NCBI GenBank assembly: GCA_048360435.1
Contig: DBGCOP010000003.1
Span: forward strand, 15,926-79,925
From: Limenecus sp048360435
GTDB taxonomy: Bacteria > Cyanobacteriota > Vampirovibrionia > Gastranaerophilales > Gastranaerophilaceae
Direction: 5' to 3'
DNA: 64,000 nucleotides
Shown: piece after piece, positions 9,259 through 18,311 of the stretch
How the letters are laid out: each line of letters opens with the position of its first letter
Numbering within the stretch: position 1 is the stretch's first letter
Made by a program: the position numbers and the translations under genes
Notes under the pieces: model-generated
The model's input: only the letters and a program-made list of their open reading frames with translations
What the model was told of the DNA's origin: nothing
The model's database searches: none

Positions 9259-10399
9259 CACAAGCCTCTTTTTTCTTATTAGTTTTTGACAAAAAACTTT
9301 TAACAATTTTGGTTTGAGTTTCAAACTCCAGCAAAAATGCATCATGGCCACACGGTGATTCTATTTCACAGAAAGAAACATCTCTTCCTGCTTTAATCAG
9401 AGCATGCACAATTTCTTTTGACTGTGCAGTCGGAAACAGCCAATCACTTGTAAATGACATAACAAGAAATCTCGAATTCGTTTTTTCAAATGCTTTTTGC
9501 AAAGAGCCGTGTTTTTTAGCCAAGTCAAAATAGTCCACAGCTTTTGTAATGTAAAGATAACTGTTTGCATCAAATCTGTCAACAAAGACCTGTCCCTGGT
9601 GCTCAAGATAGCTTTCGACCTGAAAATCTATATTAAAATCAAAATTTGGTTTGTCTTTATCCTGAAATCTTCTGCCAAATTTATTGTGCATAGATTCTTC
9701 GCAAAGATAAGTTATATGCCCCACCATTCTGGCAATAGCCAGACCTCTTTCAGGCTGCTTATCTTTATCATAATAATCACCACCGTTAAAATCAGGATCA
9801 GACAAAATTGCATTTCGCCCAACAGCATTAAACGCAATTCCCTGTGCGGTTAGTCTGCTTGTTGAAGCAATAATTATTGTCCCAACAACCATATCAGAAT
9901 TTGTAATCGCCCATTCAAGAGCCTGCATTCCGCCCATTGAACCGCCTGCTACAATAAGTTTTTTTACACCTAAAAAATCAACAAGTTTTTTTTGAACTTT
10001 AACTGCATCTTCTATTGTAATAACAGGAAAGCTTAAACCGTAAGGTTTACCTGTTTCAGGATTTATAGAGCAGGGACCTGTTGTACCAGAACAGCCGCCA
10101 AGCATATTTGAAGAAATAACAAAATACTTTGAAGTATCAAAAGCCTTGCCCGGACCAACCATATCATCCCACCATCCGGGCTTTTTATCCTCATTAGAGT
10201 GATAACCGGCAGCATGAGCATCTCCTGTCAATGCATGCAAAAGCAAAATTGCATTATCCTTTTTTTCATTAAGCTCACCATAAGTTTCGTAAGCCACCTT
10301 TATAGGACCGAATTCAACACCGGACTCTAGTTTAAGTTTTTCATCTATTGTAAAATGCTTTGTTTCTACTATGCCTGCTGAATTTTCAAAATTTTTCAC
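9251..10399 (-). CDS. metX: homoserine O-acetyltransferase MetX
   Basis: This alpha/beta-hydrolase-fold enzyme acylates homoserine from an acyl-CoA (acetyl-CoA in most MetX; some members use succinyl-CoA) in the cytosolic methionine pathway. I choose the GTG at 10399, which has AGGAG nine bases upstream and gives 382 residues, the family norm; an ATG 81 bases further upstream adds a tail with no ribosome site. The oxyanion region LLLHALTGDAHAAG, the nucleophile elbow GGSMGGMQALEW and the final DxxF and CGHDAFL segments (catalytic Asp and His) are all present. It is directly followed by metW with an eight-base overlap. Confidence 0.93.
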   Translation of the reverse strand: MKNFENSAGIVETKHFTIDEKLKLESGVEFGPIKVAYETYGELNEKKDNAILLLHALTGDAHAAGYHSNEDKKPGWWDDMVGPGKAFDTSKYFVISSNMLGGCSGTTGPCSINPETGKPYGLSFPVITIEDAVKVQKKLVDFLGVKKLIVAGGSMGGMQALEWAITNSDMVVGTIIIASTSRLTAQGIAFNAVGRNAILSDPDFNGGDYYDKDKQPERGLAIARMVGHITYLCEESMHNKFGRRFQDKDKPNFDFNIDFQVESYLEHQGQVFVDRFDANSYLYITKAVDYFDLAKKHGSLQKAFEKTNSRFLVMSFTSDWLFPTAQSKEIVHALIKAGRDVSFCEIESPCGHDAFLLEFETQTKIVKSFLSKTNKKKEACDD

Positions 10400-10616
10400 A
10401 AATAAAATCTCCTGATAATTTAGGTCAATAATATCATAAAGTTTAATCACATATGTTTTCTTCAATAAAAAAGATTGCACTTTTTTACAACAATTTATTA
10501 TACATTGGTCTATTTTATATTTCGCAAAAGACCTTTACACTAACAATGAATAGTCCTTGATGAAGATTTCTGTAATAGAAGTCTGAAGGAATATAATTTG
10601 AGAGGAGTCATAAAAA

Positions 10617-10925
10617 ATGCTTACAGAAAGATATGCTGACGGGACAAATCAGAGACACCAGATAGAATTTAATAATATCAGTAAAGAACTTCTGCCCTGG
10701 GTTGAAGATATTGCTGCTGAAAACAACTGCAAAATTGAACGAAAAGAATGGAAAAGTAAATATAACAGTTATGTTATTTATGATTATGAACCTTTCTGTT
10801 CAGACGGTTTCGAAATAAACCTTGTGCTTTCGTCAATAAGCAGAGAACATCTGGACTTTTTGAAATACCTGTATGACAATAAAGTCAACACTATCGAATA
10901 CCTGAACAACTGTGTAATAAATTAA
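10617..10925 (+). CDS. small conserved-looking hypothetical protein
   Basis: This 102-residue soluble protein has no signal peptide or membrane segment and I do not recognise it. GAGGAG nine bases before the ATG supports translation. The sequence mixes helix (ISKELLPWVEDIAAENNCKI) and strand (YNSYVIYDYEPF, GFEINLVLSS), so it is probably a small alpha/beta domain. It stands alone between the divergent metX gene and a convergent secreted protein gene whose stop lies nine bases away. Confidence 0.6.
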   Translation: MLTERYADGTNQRHQIEFNNISKELLPWVEDIAAENNCKIERKEWKSKYNSYVIYDYEPFCSDGFEINLVLSSISREHLDFLKYLYDNKVNTIEYLNNCVIN

Positions 10926-10934
10926 AATCAGTGA

Positions 10935-11864
10935 TTATTTCAATATATGCACATCCTCACGAAGCTGTATGGTAAACTGTGAATCTGCCGGAATAGTTAT
11001 TGATTTCCCTTTATAAAAAATTGCTAACACAGGAGATACTACAAGGTTAACGGCATAAACCAAAGTGCCTGTAATTAATGAGAACGGTGTAAGAATGATT
11101 TCTACGCCGCTTTCATTTTTTGCAAGATTACAGGTAACTCGCCACATTTTTTTGAAGAATTTTGTGCCCGGCCTCATAGCTTTAGGAATACTTTGAAAAT
11201 ACATGCGTTTCCCTTTTATATTATTGAAAAATATTCTCTTGCCATTTGCAACGCTAACTTTTGCATCTATCTCATAAGCATGTCCGTTATAAATCATCTG
11301 ATCAACATTTATAACAATCAAGCCACCATTACCTGTAATATAAGGAGGATGAGAATTGGTTATCCTGCCTTTAAAAATTGTTCCTGTCGGAATTGTAATG
11401 TATCTTGCGGTTTCAGGATATACACTTTTAAAGGAGATTCTTGTTCCTTCCGGTGTATTGCTTGATATAGATTGTGCAAGTCTAACCTTGAATTTTTTAC
11501 CCTTTGGAACAATATAAGAATTTTTTAAATTATTTTTGTAATAACTGTTTTTAGTGTTATTAACAACAGACTTTGACGGATTCTTCACAGGTGTTTTTGA
11601 TGGTTTAGCAGCAGGCTTTGTTGAAGGCTTCACAGCCGGTTTTGATATATTTGAAGAAGGCTGTACAGTCGTCTGCTTAGGTTTTTTAGGTGCAATTTGT
11701 GCAGGTGTCTCAGACGGGGAAAAAGCATCAATCGGTCCGTCAGTATATATTTCAAGAGACGGAAGGGTCGGCAATTCCGGCAGTTCATCGTCCAATGCAT
11801 AAGCACTTGAAAAATGTATTGAAAAAAGGCTAAGTAATAAAAAAATTGAAATAATCTTTTTCAT
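10935..11864 (-). CDS. secreted protein with Pro/Lys-rich linker and beta-rich domain
   Basis: The protein has 309 residues. The signal peptide MKKIISIFLLLSLFSIHFSS ends near AYA. Residues ~40-120 are a low-complexity Pro/Thr/Lys/Ser linker with repeated KPAVKPSTKPAAKPSK units, which suggests spanning or binding the cell wall. Residues ~120-309 are beta-rich, with ITIPTGTIFKGRITNS and a similar closing ITIPADSQFTIQLREDV, the kind of I-P-x-G/D-T/S strand found in several periplasmic envelope proteins. The function is unknown. It is probably periplasmic or outer-membrane facing. Confidence 0.6.
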   Translation of the reverse strand: MKKIISIFLLLSLFSIHFSSAYALDDELPELPTLPSLEIYTDGPIDAFSPSETPAQIAPKKPKQTTVQPSSNISKPAVKPSTKPAAKPSKTPVKNPSKSVVNNTKNSYYKNNLKNSYIVPKGKKFKVRLAQSISSNTPEGTRISFKSVYPETARYITIPTGTIFKGRITNSHPPYITGNGGLIVINVDQMIYNGHAYEIDAKVSVANGKRIFFNNIKGKRMYFQSIPKAMRPGTKFFKKMWRVTCNLAKNESGVEIILTPFSLITGTLVYAVNLVVSPVLAIFYKGKSITIPADSQFTIQLREDVHILK

Positions 11865-11924
11865 AACATCAATTTTAAATCACCCCTGTCAGAAGTCCAG
11901 TTTTTTACAAAAATAACTTTCACG

Positions 11925-13262
11925 CTATATTTTAATACTTTTTATAAATTCTTTGTCTTTAAAAATCATTTTTATATAAACTTTTCCAAATATATAATTT
12001 TTAACGATTTCCTTTAATCTTTTGCCAAAAGGCTTAATATAAGAAAGCCGTTTTATAACATTTATCAATGAATAAGACTTTTTCCATAACATTTTATGCA
12101 TTTTTTCGACAGTTTCCGAAGAGAGTTTCAAAGGTTTGATTACACAATTTTGACAATCGTACAACGAATAATTATCTTCAATAATTCGTCCTTCCTCTTT
12201 CATTTTTTTATAATAAGAAGTTCCGGGATATGGCGTATTAATAGTATATCTGACATAATCAATATGAGCTTCATTCACAAAATTCAGCGTGTTTTGCACA
12301 AGTGACTCATCATCACCATCAAGTCCAAGAACAAAACTTCCAGTAACTTTAATTCCATAGTCATGAATCTTTTTTACTGCACTTTTATATCCATCTGTTT
12401 GATTGAAACCTTTTTTAATAGCCTTTATTGATGCTGAGCTTACCGACTCAAAACCAATCAGGACACCTTCACACCCTGAATCTTTAAGAGCAGAAAGCAA
12501 TTTTTCATTTTTTGCTATGGATATTGTCATAGGAGCAAACCAACTTTTATTCAAAGGTTTAAGCTTTTCACACAATTCAAATAAATATTCTTCATCTTTA
12601 GATAAATTTGGATCAGTAAACTCAATGTATGTATCTTTTATCTCTTTTATTTCTTCAATCACATCATCAACAGGACGTTGATGATATCCGCAGCATACAT
12701 AAGGTTGAACACAAAATTCACACACGTTTGTACATCCGTATGTAGCCTGAACCATGTTCAATTCAGTACCGAGAAAATGTTTTTCTTCATAGATATTTCT
12801 TGCCGGATGTACAAAATTTGCAAAAGACATCTCTTCAGGCTGATAATATATCTTTTTCATTGCATTATTTTTAAAATCTGAAATTAACTTAGGCAAACTC
12901 TCATTAGCCAGACCTGAAATAACGCTATCAAAATAAAGAGTGCATTCCTCAGGGCATAGAGTCGCATGCACACCGCCTACAAAAACAGGTATATTCTTAC
13001 TTTTAAAATATCTTGCATATTCCACAGCTTTATTAAAAGTTGATGTCATCGATGAAATACCCACAAGATCAGCTTTTATTTTCTCTTTGTCAAACTCCTC
13101 AACAGTTTCATCATATATTTCCAACTCTATTTCCGGAAAGGATTTTTTTATAATCGCAAACAACATCCCCATTGTCAGACAATCCGGCATATACTTAAAA
13201 AATACCGAACGATTATTGAACGAATATGTATTGCCTTTTGGCATTATCAATGTAATTTTCAT
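11925..13262 (-). CDS. B12-binding-type radical SAM protein
   Basis: The 445-residue protein has an N-terminal Rossmann-like domain of the B12-binding type (residues ~1-140; ADLVGISSMTSTFNKA, VFVGGVHATLCPEE). A radical SAM TIM barrel follows, with the 4Fe-4S motif CTNVCEFC at about residues 175-182. The GVLIGFESVSSASIKAIKKG and TGSFVLGLDGDDE segments are typical of the HpnJ/BchE/MiaB-like Elp3 subfamily. The cobalamin-binding DxHxxG motif is not evident, so cobalamin use is uncertain. Such enzymes often modify lipids or small molecules. No neighbour reveals the substrate. Confidence 0.8.
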   Translation of the reverse strand: MKITLIMPKGNTYSFNNRSVFFKYMPDCLTMGMLFAIIKKSFPEIELEIYDETVEEFDKEKIKADLVGISSMTSTFNKAVEYARYFKSKNIPVFVGGVHATLCPEECTLYFDSVISGLANESLPKLISDFKNNAMKKIYYQPEEMSFANFVHPARNIYEEKHFLGTELNMVQATYGCTNVCEFCVQPYVCCGYHQRPVDDVIEEIKEIKDTYIEFTDPNLSKDEEYLFELCEKLKPLNKSWFAPMTISIAKNEKLLSALKDSGCEGVLIGFESVSSASIKAIKKGFNQTDGYKSAVKKIHDYGIKVTGSFVLGLDGDDESLVQNTLNFVNEAHIDYVRYTINTPYPGTSYYKKMKEEGRIIEDNYSLYDCQNCVIKPLKLSSETVEKMHKMLWKKSYSLINVIKRLSYIKPFGKRLKEIVKNYIFGKVYIKMIFKDKEFIKSIKI

Positions 13263-13447
13263 AGAATCACGATTTGTAAAGTAATATTAAAAAATAATTT
13301 CCCTGAAAAGCAATTATATCAATCTTTTTTCAAAAGCACAAAAAAGTTACGAAAAATCTCTAAACTTTTTTAATAATATGCCGATAATAATCTTACAGGG
13401 AAAAAGCGAAACAAGTAGCCGCTCAAGGTAGTTACAAGGAGTATCAA

Positions 13448-14107
13448 ATGACAAACAGCATTAACTTATACCTGAACGGTATGGGTAACAATGTATTTGT
13501 ACCCGCAACAAACAACACGGTAGTAGAAGAAAAAGTAGACGACTACAACTTTGTAAGCAAGGCCTATGATCCGACAATTGAAACAGCTGATGAAGAAGGT
13601 GTGGTTCAAGAAGAAGCAAAAGAAGAAGAACCCACTCCACTGCAAAATGTCTGGTCAGGGACAAAAACAATTATTGGCGGAACAGTTGCCGGAGCAGCAA
13701 GTATTGTAGGCGGAGTCGTAAAAGGCTTCTGGGGCAATGCCGGTTCAATGCTTTCCGGAATGGGGAAAAGCCTTGTCGGCGGTCTCCAAATTATAAGCAC
13801 ACCTATTGTTGGACTTTTCAAAGGGGTCGGTTCAGCCTTTAACAATAGCGTCAATGGCATAAAACAAATTTTCAGAGGACAAATATTTAAAGGCGTCGGC
13901 TCAATAGTTAAAGGTGCCGCAGGCCTCATCACTGAGCCTTTAAAATGGGCATGGGGTGGTGTCAAAAAGGTTGCAAAAGGTGCGGTTAAGGCAGTCAAAA
14001 GCGTTGGCAAAGCAGTAGTATCCGCCGGTAAAGCAGTAGTAAAAGGAGTTGCTTCTGTCGGAAAGGCAATCGGGAAAGGCATCAAAAAGATATTTAGCGG
14101 ATGGTAA
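13448..14107 (+). CDS. Gly-rich, Lys-repeat protein with membrane-active look
   Basis: This 219-residue protein belongs to no family I recognise. AAGGAG lies seven bases before the ATG. Residues 1-65 are acidic and polar. Residues ~66-165 are glycine-rich and hydrophobic with regular GG/GxxxG spacing (IIGGTVAGAASIVGGVVKG, VKGAAGLITEPLKWAWGG). The last ~50 residues are a repeated cationic amphipathic helix built on KAV/KGV/GKA units and ending KKIFSGW. There is no signal peptide. The layout (acidic head, Gly-zipper middle, cationic amphipathic tail) resembles membrane-inserting or pore-forming peptides, but that function is inference. A weak inverted-repeat terminator follows. Confidence 0.6.
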   Translation: MTNSINLYLNGMGNNVFVPATNNTVVEEKVDDYNFVSKAYDPTIETADEEGVVQEEAKEEEPTPLQNVWSGTKTIIGGTVAGAASIVGGVVKGFWGNAGSMLSGMGKSLVGGLQIISTPIVGLFKGVGSAFNNSVNGIKQIFRGQIFKGVGSIVKGAAGLITEPLKWAWGGVKKVAKGAVKAVKSVGKAVVSAGKAVVKGVASVGKAIGKGIKKIFSGW

Positions 14108-14122
14108 TTTGCATATCAATAA

Positions 14123-14175
14123 AAAACACAAACAAAGTATTGATTAACTAACAAAAAATATTTTGTTTGTGTTTT
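14123..14175 (+). terminator. 14-bp perfect inverted repeat after the Gly/Lys-repeat gene
   Basis: AAAACACAAACAAA at 14123-14136 pairs perfectly with 14162-14175 across a 25-base loop. The arms are A-rich then T-rich, as in weak bidirectional terminators, but the stem has only four GC pairs. It overlaps a possible TTG start of the next gene and may instead shape that gene's leader. Confidence 0.4.
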
Positions 14176-14186
14176 ACTTTATTATT

Positions 14187-15662
14187 ATGTCTTTATTGGT
14201 AACTTCAAAAAATTTGGCATGCTCTGGAATTAACAGCAATTTTTTAGATAATAAGAAAGAGAAACCGCCAAAACAGCCGCCAACACAAAACAACATTGCC
14301 TTATTTGATATGTTTCATATGAACAGGGCAATGATAAACAGAGTGAAAATTTCTTTTAAAGGCTATTATGGAGATTCACAGCCATTAAAAAAACTTTTTT
14401 ACATTGTTTCAGGAAGAAATGACATATATGAAGATAATTGGACAAAAGAACATATTTATCAGGTTGGCACAAAAAAATGGATAAATGCTCATCCGGCTGA
14501 GCTACTGAAAAGAACCCCCGAGCAGGTAATTCAGTCTGTTTGTACATTAACAAAACCTGACTGCCAATATCCGGGAATTCCACCATATATTCCTTCACCT
14601 AATTTTGGCGATAAATGGGGACGTCGTGCAAATTATATTGAAATCAATCCCAGAATTCTTGCAAAATACGACGGAGACAGAGTAACAGAAGGTCTTTTAG
14701 GCACAATGAAGCTTCTACCTGCTATACCAACTTCGCCAAATTCTTTTGCAAACTGCATAATACTTTCACAACTTTATCCAACAATTTATGGTGACGGATA
14801 TAAATCTGCCGATTCATTATACTGTGCAAATCTTCATACAGGCATAAGCCAAACATTAACAAGTGACGGGCTATACGGAAAAATGGGAGCTGATGAACAG
14901 GTAAAAGCGTTTAATGACATGGCGCATCTTATGGGCTTCAAAACAGGTTTCAGAATGCCTTTATCTTCAAATCAACTTAAAGTTCAAGGCAGAGATTTCA
15001 ACTGGTACAATCATGAAAAAGCTTTTATCGATGCTTGTGTATGGGGTATAGAGCTTGGCTTTGATGCAATATACTTTGACAGCGCAAAACATATTACAGA
15101 TTACAATGGATATTGCGGTTCCGGAGATTTGCCCAATAAAGCACAAATGGCATATATACTTTATGAAATAAGACAAAAAACGAATAGAAACGATATTGCA
15201 TTTATTGGAGAAAAATGTGATGATCGATGGGATTACAAAGAAATGGGCTTTACAGCAGGAACAGACTGGGGAAAAGCAGATAACTTCGAGAGTGTCCGCT
15301 GGGAATCTGAAAAGCAGAGATTTTCACCGGAATATGCAGCAGGACCTGAAGTCTCAAACGACAATGATTATGGAGAAGCAAGTTTTGAAACGAGATTAAA
15401 CAGAATCAATTCCTGTTTATATGGTTACAACAACATTGGTGAAAAATTGCCGTCTTATATGCAACTTCATGACATAATGCCATTATCTCCTTATGTAAAT
15501 ACACATGAACTTATGATGCATACAAAAGAAATGCAAGGCTCTGATGCTTGGACAGAATGTGAACGACACTGGGACGGAATTTTTAATACATCACAGGCTG
15601 CCACAAATTATAAAAACGATGTTTACCATATTTTTGAAAATGTTATCAGAACATTTGGTTAG
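14187..15662 (+). CDS. GH13-like (alpha-amylase fold) protein with altered active site
   Basis: The protein has about 491 residues from ATG 14187. The start is uncertain: TTG 14163 would add a hydrophobic FVFYFII stretch, and ATG 14331 would begin just before ISFKGYYGD; none has a clear ribosome site. The body looks like an (alpha/beta)8 glycosidase. GFDAIYFDSAKHI (nucleophile Asp at residue ~298) matches GH13 region II, FIGEKCDD (Glu ~342) region III, and LHDIM (Asp ~429) region IV. The normally invariant Arg two residues before the nucleophile is Tyr. It may act on a glucan or be a non-hydrolytic relative. Its stop overlaps the convergent lepB stop by four bases. Confidence 0.6.
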   Translation: MSLLVTSKNLACSGINSNFLDNKKEKPPKQPPTQNNIALFDMFHMNRAMINRVKISFKGYYGDSQPLKKLFYIVSGRNDIYEDNWTKEHIYQVGTKKWINAHPAELLKRTPEQVIQSVCTLTKPDCQYPGIPPYIPSPNFGDKWGRRANYIEINPRILAKYDGDRVTEGLLGTMKLLPAIPTSPNSFANCIILSQLYPTIYGDGYKSADSLYCANLHTGISQTLTSDGLYGKMGADEQVKAFNDMAHLMGFKTGFRMPLSSNQLKVQGRDFNWYNHEKAFIDACVWGIELGFDAIYFDSAKHITDYNGYCGSGDLPNKAQMAYILYEIRQKTNRNDIAFIGEKCDDRWDYKEMGFTAGTDWGKADNFESVRWESEKQRFSPEYAAGPEVSNDNDYGEASFETRLNRINSCLYGYNNIGEKLPSYMQLHDIMPLSPYVNTHELMMHTKEMQGSDAWTECERHWDGIFNTSQAATNYKNDVYHIFENVIRTFG

Positions 15663-16312
15663 TTTATTGAATCTGCATTTTTGTACAAAGGCTTTTTAAA
15701 TATATCCAATCTTGTCGGAGGCCAAAACAAAAATACAGCTTTACCGATAAATCTTTCTTTCGGCAAAAATCCCCAAAAGCGAGAATCTTGGGAATTTCCA
15801 CGATTGTCTCCCATCATAAAATATTGTCCTGCCGGTATTCTCATAGGTCCGCAAAACATATCCGAAGAACATGGAATGTAATCATCTTCACTCATTATAT
15901 ATGGTTCATCAAGAGGTTTGTCATTTATATAAACCTTGAACTTACCGTTAACAAATTCCTTGACCTCAAGCTTATCTCCGGGGATTCCAATTACTCTTTT
16001 TATATATGCAACATCCTTACAGAAAAAACCTGTTAATCTGGCAAAAACAGACCATGCATCAGTTTTTATATCTTCAGATGGAGGATAAAATACCATCACA
16101 TCACCTCTTTGCGGTGTTGAATAAAACCTGGAAAAGCGTTCTACAAAAATTCTGTCACCTTCAATTAATGTCGGTCTCATAGAAGCAGAAGGAATCCAAC
16201 GGATTTCGCCTATAAAAAATCGTATTATAACAACCATAACAACAACGAAAACTACTGTCTCGATTGTTTCTTTAAGACCTGCAATTATTTTTTGTTTTGT
16301 TTTTTCATCCAT
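15659..16312 (-). CDS. lepB: signal peptidase I
   Basis: This inner-membrane serine/lysine protease removes signal peptides from exported proteins. I take ATG 16312 (MDEKTKQKIIAGLKE), giving 217 residues. The longer frame upstream overlaps the preceding gene. A single N-terminal membrane helix (ETVVFVVVMVVIIRFFIG) is followed by the nucleophile box PSASMRPTL, the lysine box YIKRVIGIPGD, and GDNRGNSQDSRFWG. Box order and spacing are canonical. It lies seven bases after the polyprenyl synthase stop and is presumably co-transcribed with it. Confidence 0.95.
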   Translation of the reverse strand: MDEKTKQKIIAGLKETIETVVFVVVMVVIIRFFIGEIRWIPSASMRPTLIEGDRIFVERFSRFYSTPQRGDVMVFYPPSEDIKTDAWSVFARLTGFFCKDVAYIKRVIGIPGDKLEVKEFVNGKFKVYINDKPLDEPYIMSEDDYIPCSSDMFCGPMRIPAGQYFMMGDNRGNSQDSRFWGFLPKERFIGKAVFLFWPPTRLDIFKKPLYKNADSIN

Positions 16313-16319
16313 TGAAATT

Positions 16320-17258
16320 CTATCCTGTATATAAACGGCATAAATTTTTGATTGCTCTTGTATACTGATTATCCTCAAGAAAACATATATTTTCAATAGC
16401 CAAGTTTATATAATAATTTTTCAGAGCTTTTGTTTTTTCAATTGCCTTTGTATTTTTAATATCTTTCAATACATGTTTTGAGTTTCTGATTTCAGAAATC
16501 TTTTTTTCTTCCGCATAATAAATCAATGGGGCACTATAATCCCCGTTTGTTATATCCTCATTCATTTTTTCTTCATCTGCAAAATTTTTCAAATCGTTGT
16601 CTATTTGAAAAGCTATACCAAAATTTAAAGCAAAATTTCTGATATTTTCACAGTGAACAGGAGCTTGATTTTCATATAAATAACAAGAGACCAGTCCTGT
16701 TTCAAAAAGTCTGGCTGTTTTATTTTTTGATTTTTCTATATAATCATCAATTGAAAAAAGCTTGAATCTATTAAAATATTGCTCGAGTTCTCCTGTTATT
16801 ATTTTTGAAACAGCATCTGAATGAAGCTCTCTAATAGCAGAATCATCAACTTTTGCCAGAAGTTTCAAAACAACAGACAACAAATAATCACCGGCAAGTA
16901 CAGCCAGTTTGCTGTCATAATCAAAATTGAGAGTATTCCTGCCTCGTCTTAAAATTGAACAGTCTATAATATCATCATGAATCAAAGTAGCATTATGAAT
17001 GATTTCATTGGACAGTGCTAATTTGTAATAAAATTCATCTGTATTTCTACCCAGTGCTTTTGTTAGCAAGAAAATCAAAGAAGCACGTATTCTCTTGCCA
17101 TTACATGAAAAAAACTCTTTTAAAATTGGTACAATTTGTCTACCTTGATTTTCAGACAAAAACAAGTTTGTCTCAAAATATTTATTCAATATATCTAAAT
17201 CATCCTGGATAATTTGTATTATGTTTTTATATTGTGATAAAAAATCCGAATCTAACAA
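16320..17258 (-). CDS. polyprenyl diphosphate synthase with degenerate second Asp-rich motif
   Basis: I choose the TTG at 17258, six bases after a perfect AAGGAG, giving 312 residues; the ATG 54 bases upstream has no such site. The trans-isoprenyl synthase landmarks are CNGKRIRASLIFLL (IPP-binding GKR), LIHDDIIDCSILRRG (first DDxxD, then RRG) and FQIDNDLKNF where the second DDxxD should be. The second motif reads N-D-L-K-N at the ligand positions, so two of three Mg-binding Asp are Asn. The enzyme should elongate isoprenoid diphosphates for quinones or the undecaprenyl/other carriers. Chain length is not readable. Confidence 0.83.
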   Translation of the reverse strand: MLDSDFLSQYKNIIQIIQDDLDILNKYFETNLFLSENQGRQIVPILKEFFSCNGKRIRASLIFLLTKALGRNTDEFYYKLALSNEIIHNATLIHDDIIDCSILRRGRNTLNFDYDSKLAVLAGDYLLSVVLKLLAKVDDSAIRELHSDAVSKIITGELEQYFNRFKLFSIDDYIEKSKNKTARLFETGLVSCYLYENQAPVHCENIRNFALNFGIAFQIDNDLKNFADEEKMNEDITNGDYSAPLIYYAEEKKISEIRNSKHVLKDIKNTKAIEKTKALKNYYINLAIENICFLEDNQYTRAIKNLCRLYTG

Positions 17259-17349
17259 AATATTCTCCTTGAGGATATTATACCTGAAACTTTTCTTTAA
17301 TAAATAATACAAACAAGCAATTTTTTTTATTCAGAAGTGTTGAACAAAT

Positions 17350-18297
17350 ATGATTAACATTTCAAGATTTTCAAACCATCAATATACACCTGTCTTCAAA
17401 GGTTATAGCGGATTTACTGATATAGAAGTGGATGGAAAAAAGTATACTGTCAACAACTACACCGGTTTTATGAGGGACTTTCCCACATTAAAATTCACAA
17501 AAGAATATATATTAAAAAACTTCCCTAATGGAACAAATATTGCAGAATTCGGATGTTCTGTCGGTCACAAAACATATAGTCTTTTAATGCTTCTGGATAA
17601 AGCAAACCAGAATAAAAAATTTAAAATAACAGGTTACGATTTTCCGGAGGTCATAAAGAAAGCAAACACAAAAGAATACACACCTGAAGTTTATTCACGT
17701 TATGAACAGGTTCTTTTCCCTGACTATAAAGAACAAAACATATATGATTATACAGATGTAAAAAAAGAAGAAGCAGAAGAAATACAAAAAGCATTTAAAA
17801 AATATTTTCAAATAAAAACATCTTTTTCAAACACCTATCAACCAATAGAATCACAGTGCAAAGGTTTGATAAAATTTGAATCCGGTGACATCCGAAATGT
17901 AAATAAAATATTAAAACCCGGCAACACAGGAGTGATTATATTCCAAAATGCGCTATATCATATTTTAAGCGATTCTTTATCTTATGACACAAAAAAATCT
18001 ATTAACATGGGTGAAATTTCTAAACTTTTTATGGACATTAGCAAGACCCTGCCTCAAAACGGAATATTTGTACTCGGAAATCTTCCTGCTGATCATCTCT
18101 ATGATATAGATGATGAAAAGGACTCACATCTTCATTATCAAAACGGTGAAAGAATAAAAGTTTTTGACACATCTTTAGTGCACGAAGAATTGAAAAAAGC
18201 AGGATTTATTCCTGTATTTTATGAAAAATCACCCGACAAATCAACATATGAAAGAAACGAAGCTATTTACCTACCGTCTGTTTGGAAAAAATTATAA
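17350..18297 (+). CDS. CheR-like SAM-dependent methyltransferase domain protein
   Basis: The 315-residue protein opens with PVFKGYSGF (residues ~15-25), a motif also seen in the GH13-like protein. Residues ~60-110 hold the SAM-binding start NIAEFGCSVGHKTYSLLMLL and GYDFPEVIKKA, which align with CheR glutamate methyltransferases (acsxGEEPYSLAM; ATDIDxxVL). GVIIFQNALYHIL matches the CheR motif IV region. CheR normally methylates chemoreceptors, but there are no chemotaxis genes here and the N-terminus is unlike CheR, so another substrate is likely. Confidence 0.65.
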   Translation: MINISRFSNHQYTPVFKGYSGFTDIEVDGKKYTVNNYTGFMRDFPTLKFTKEYILKNFPNGTNIAEFGCSVGHKTYSLLMLLDKANQNKKFKITGYDFPEVIKKANTKEYTPEVYSRYEQVLFPDYKEQNIYDYTDVKKEEAEEIQKAFKKYFQIKTSFSNTYQPIESQCKGLIKFESGDIRNVNKILKPGNTGVIIFQNALYHILSDSLSYDTKKSINMGEISKLFMDISKTLPQNGIFVLGNLPADHLYDIDDEKDSHLHYQNGERIKVFDTSLVHEELKKAGFIPVFYEKSPDKSTYERNEAIYLPSVWKKL

Positions 18298-18311
18298 AAA
18301 ACAGAGCATTT

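Noticed and set aside
10592..10597. TATAAT as promoter of the 102-residue gene
   Set aside because: Transcription would start inside the ribosome site, and no -35 box is at the right distance.
13606..14085. 159-residue minus-strand frame opposite the Gly/Lys-repeat gene
   Set aside because: Its Pro/Thr-rich sequence is the complement of the Gly/Lys repeats; the plus frame has the ribosome site.
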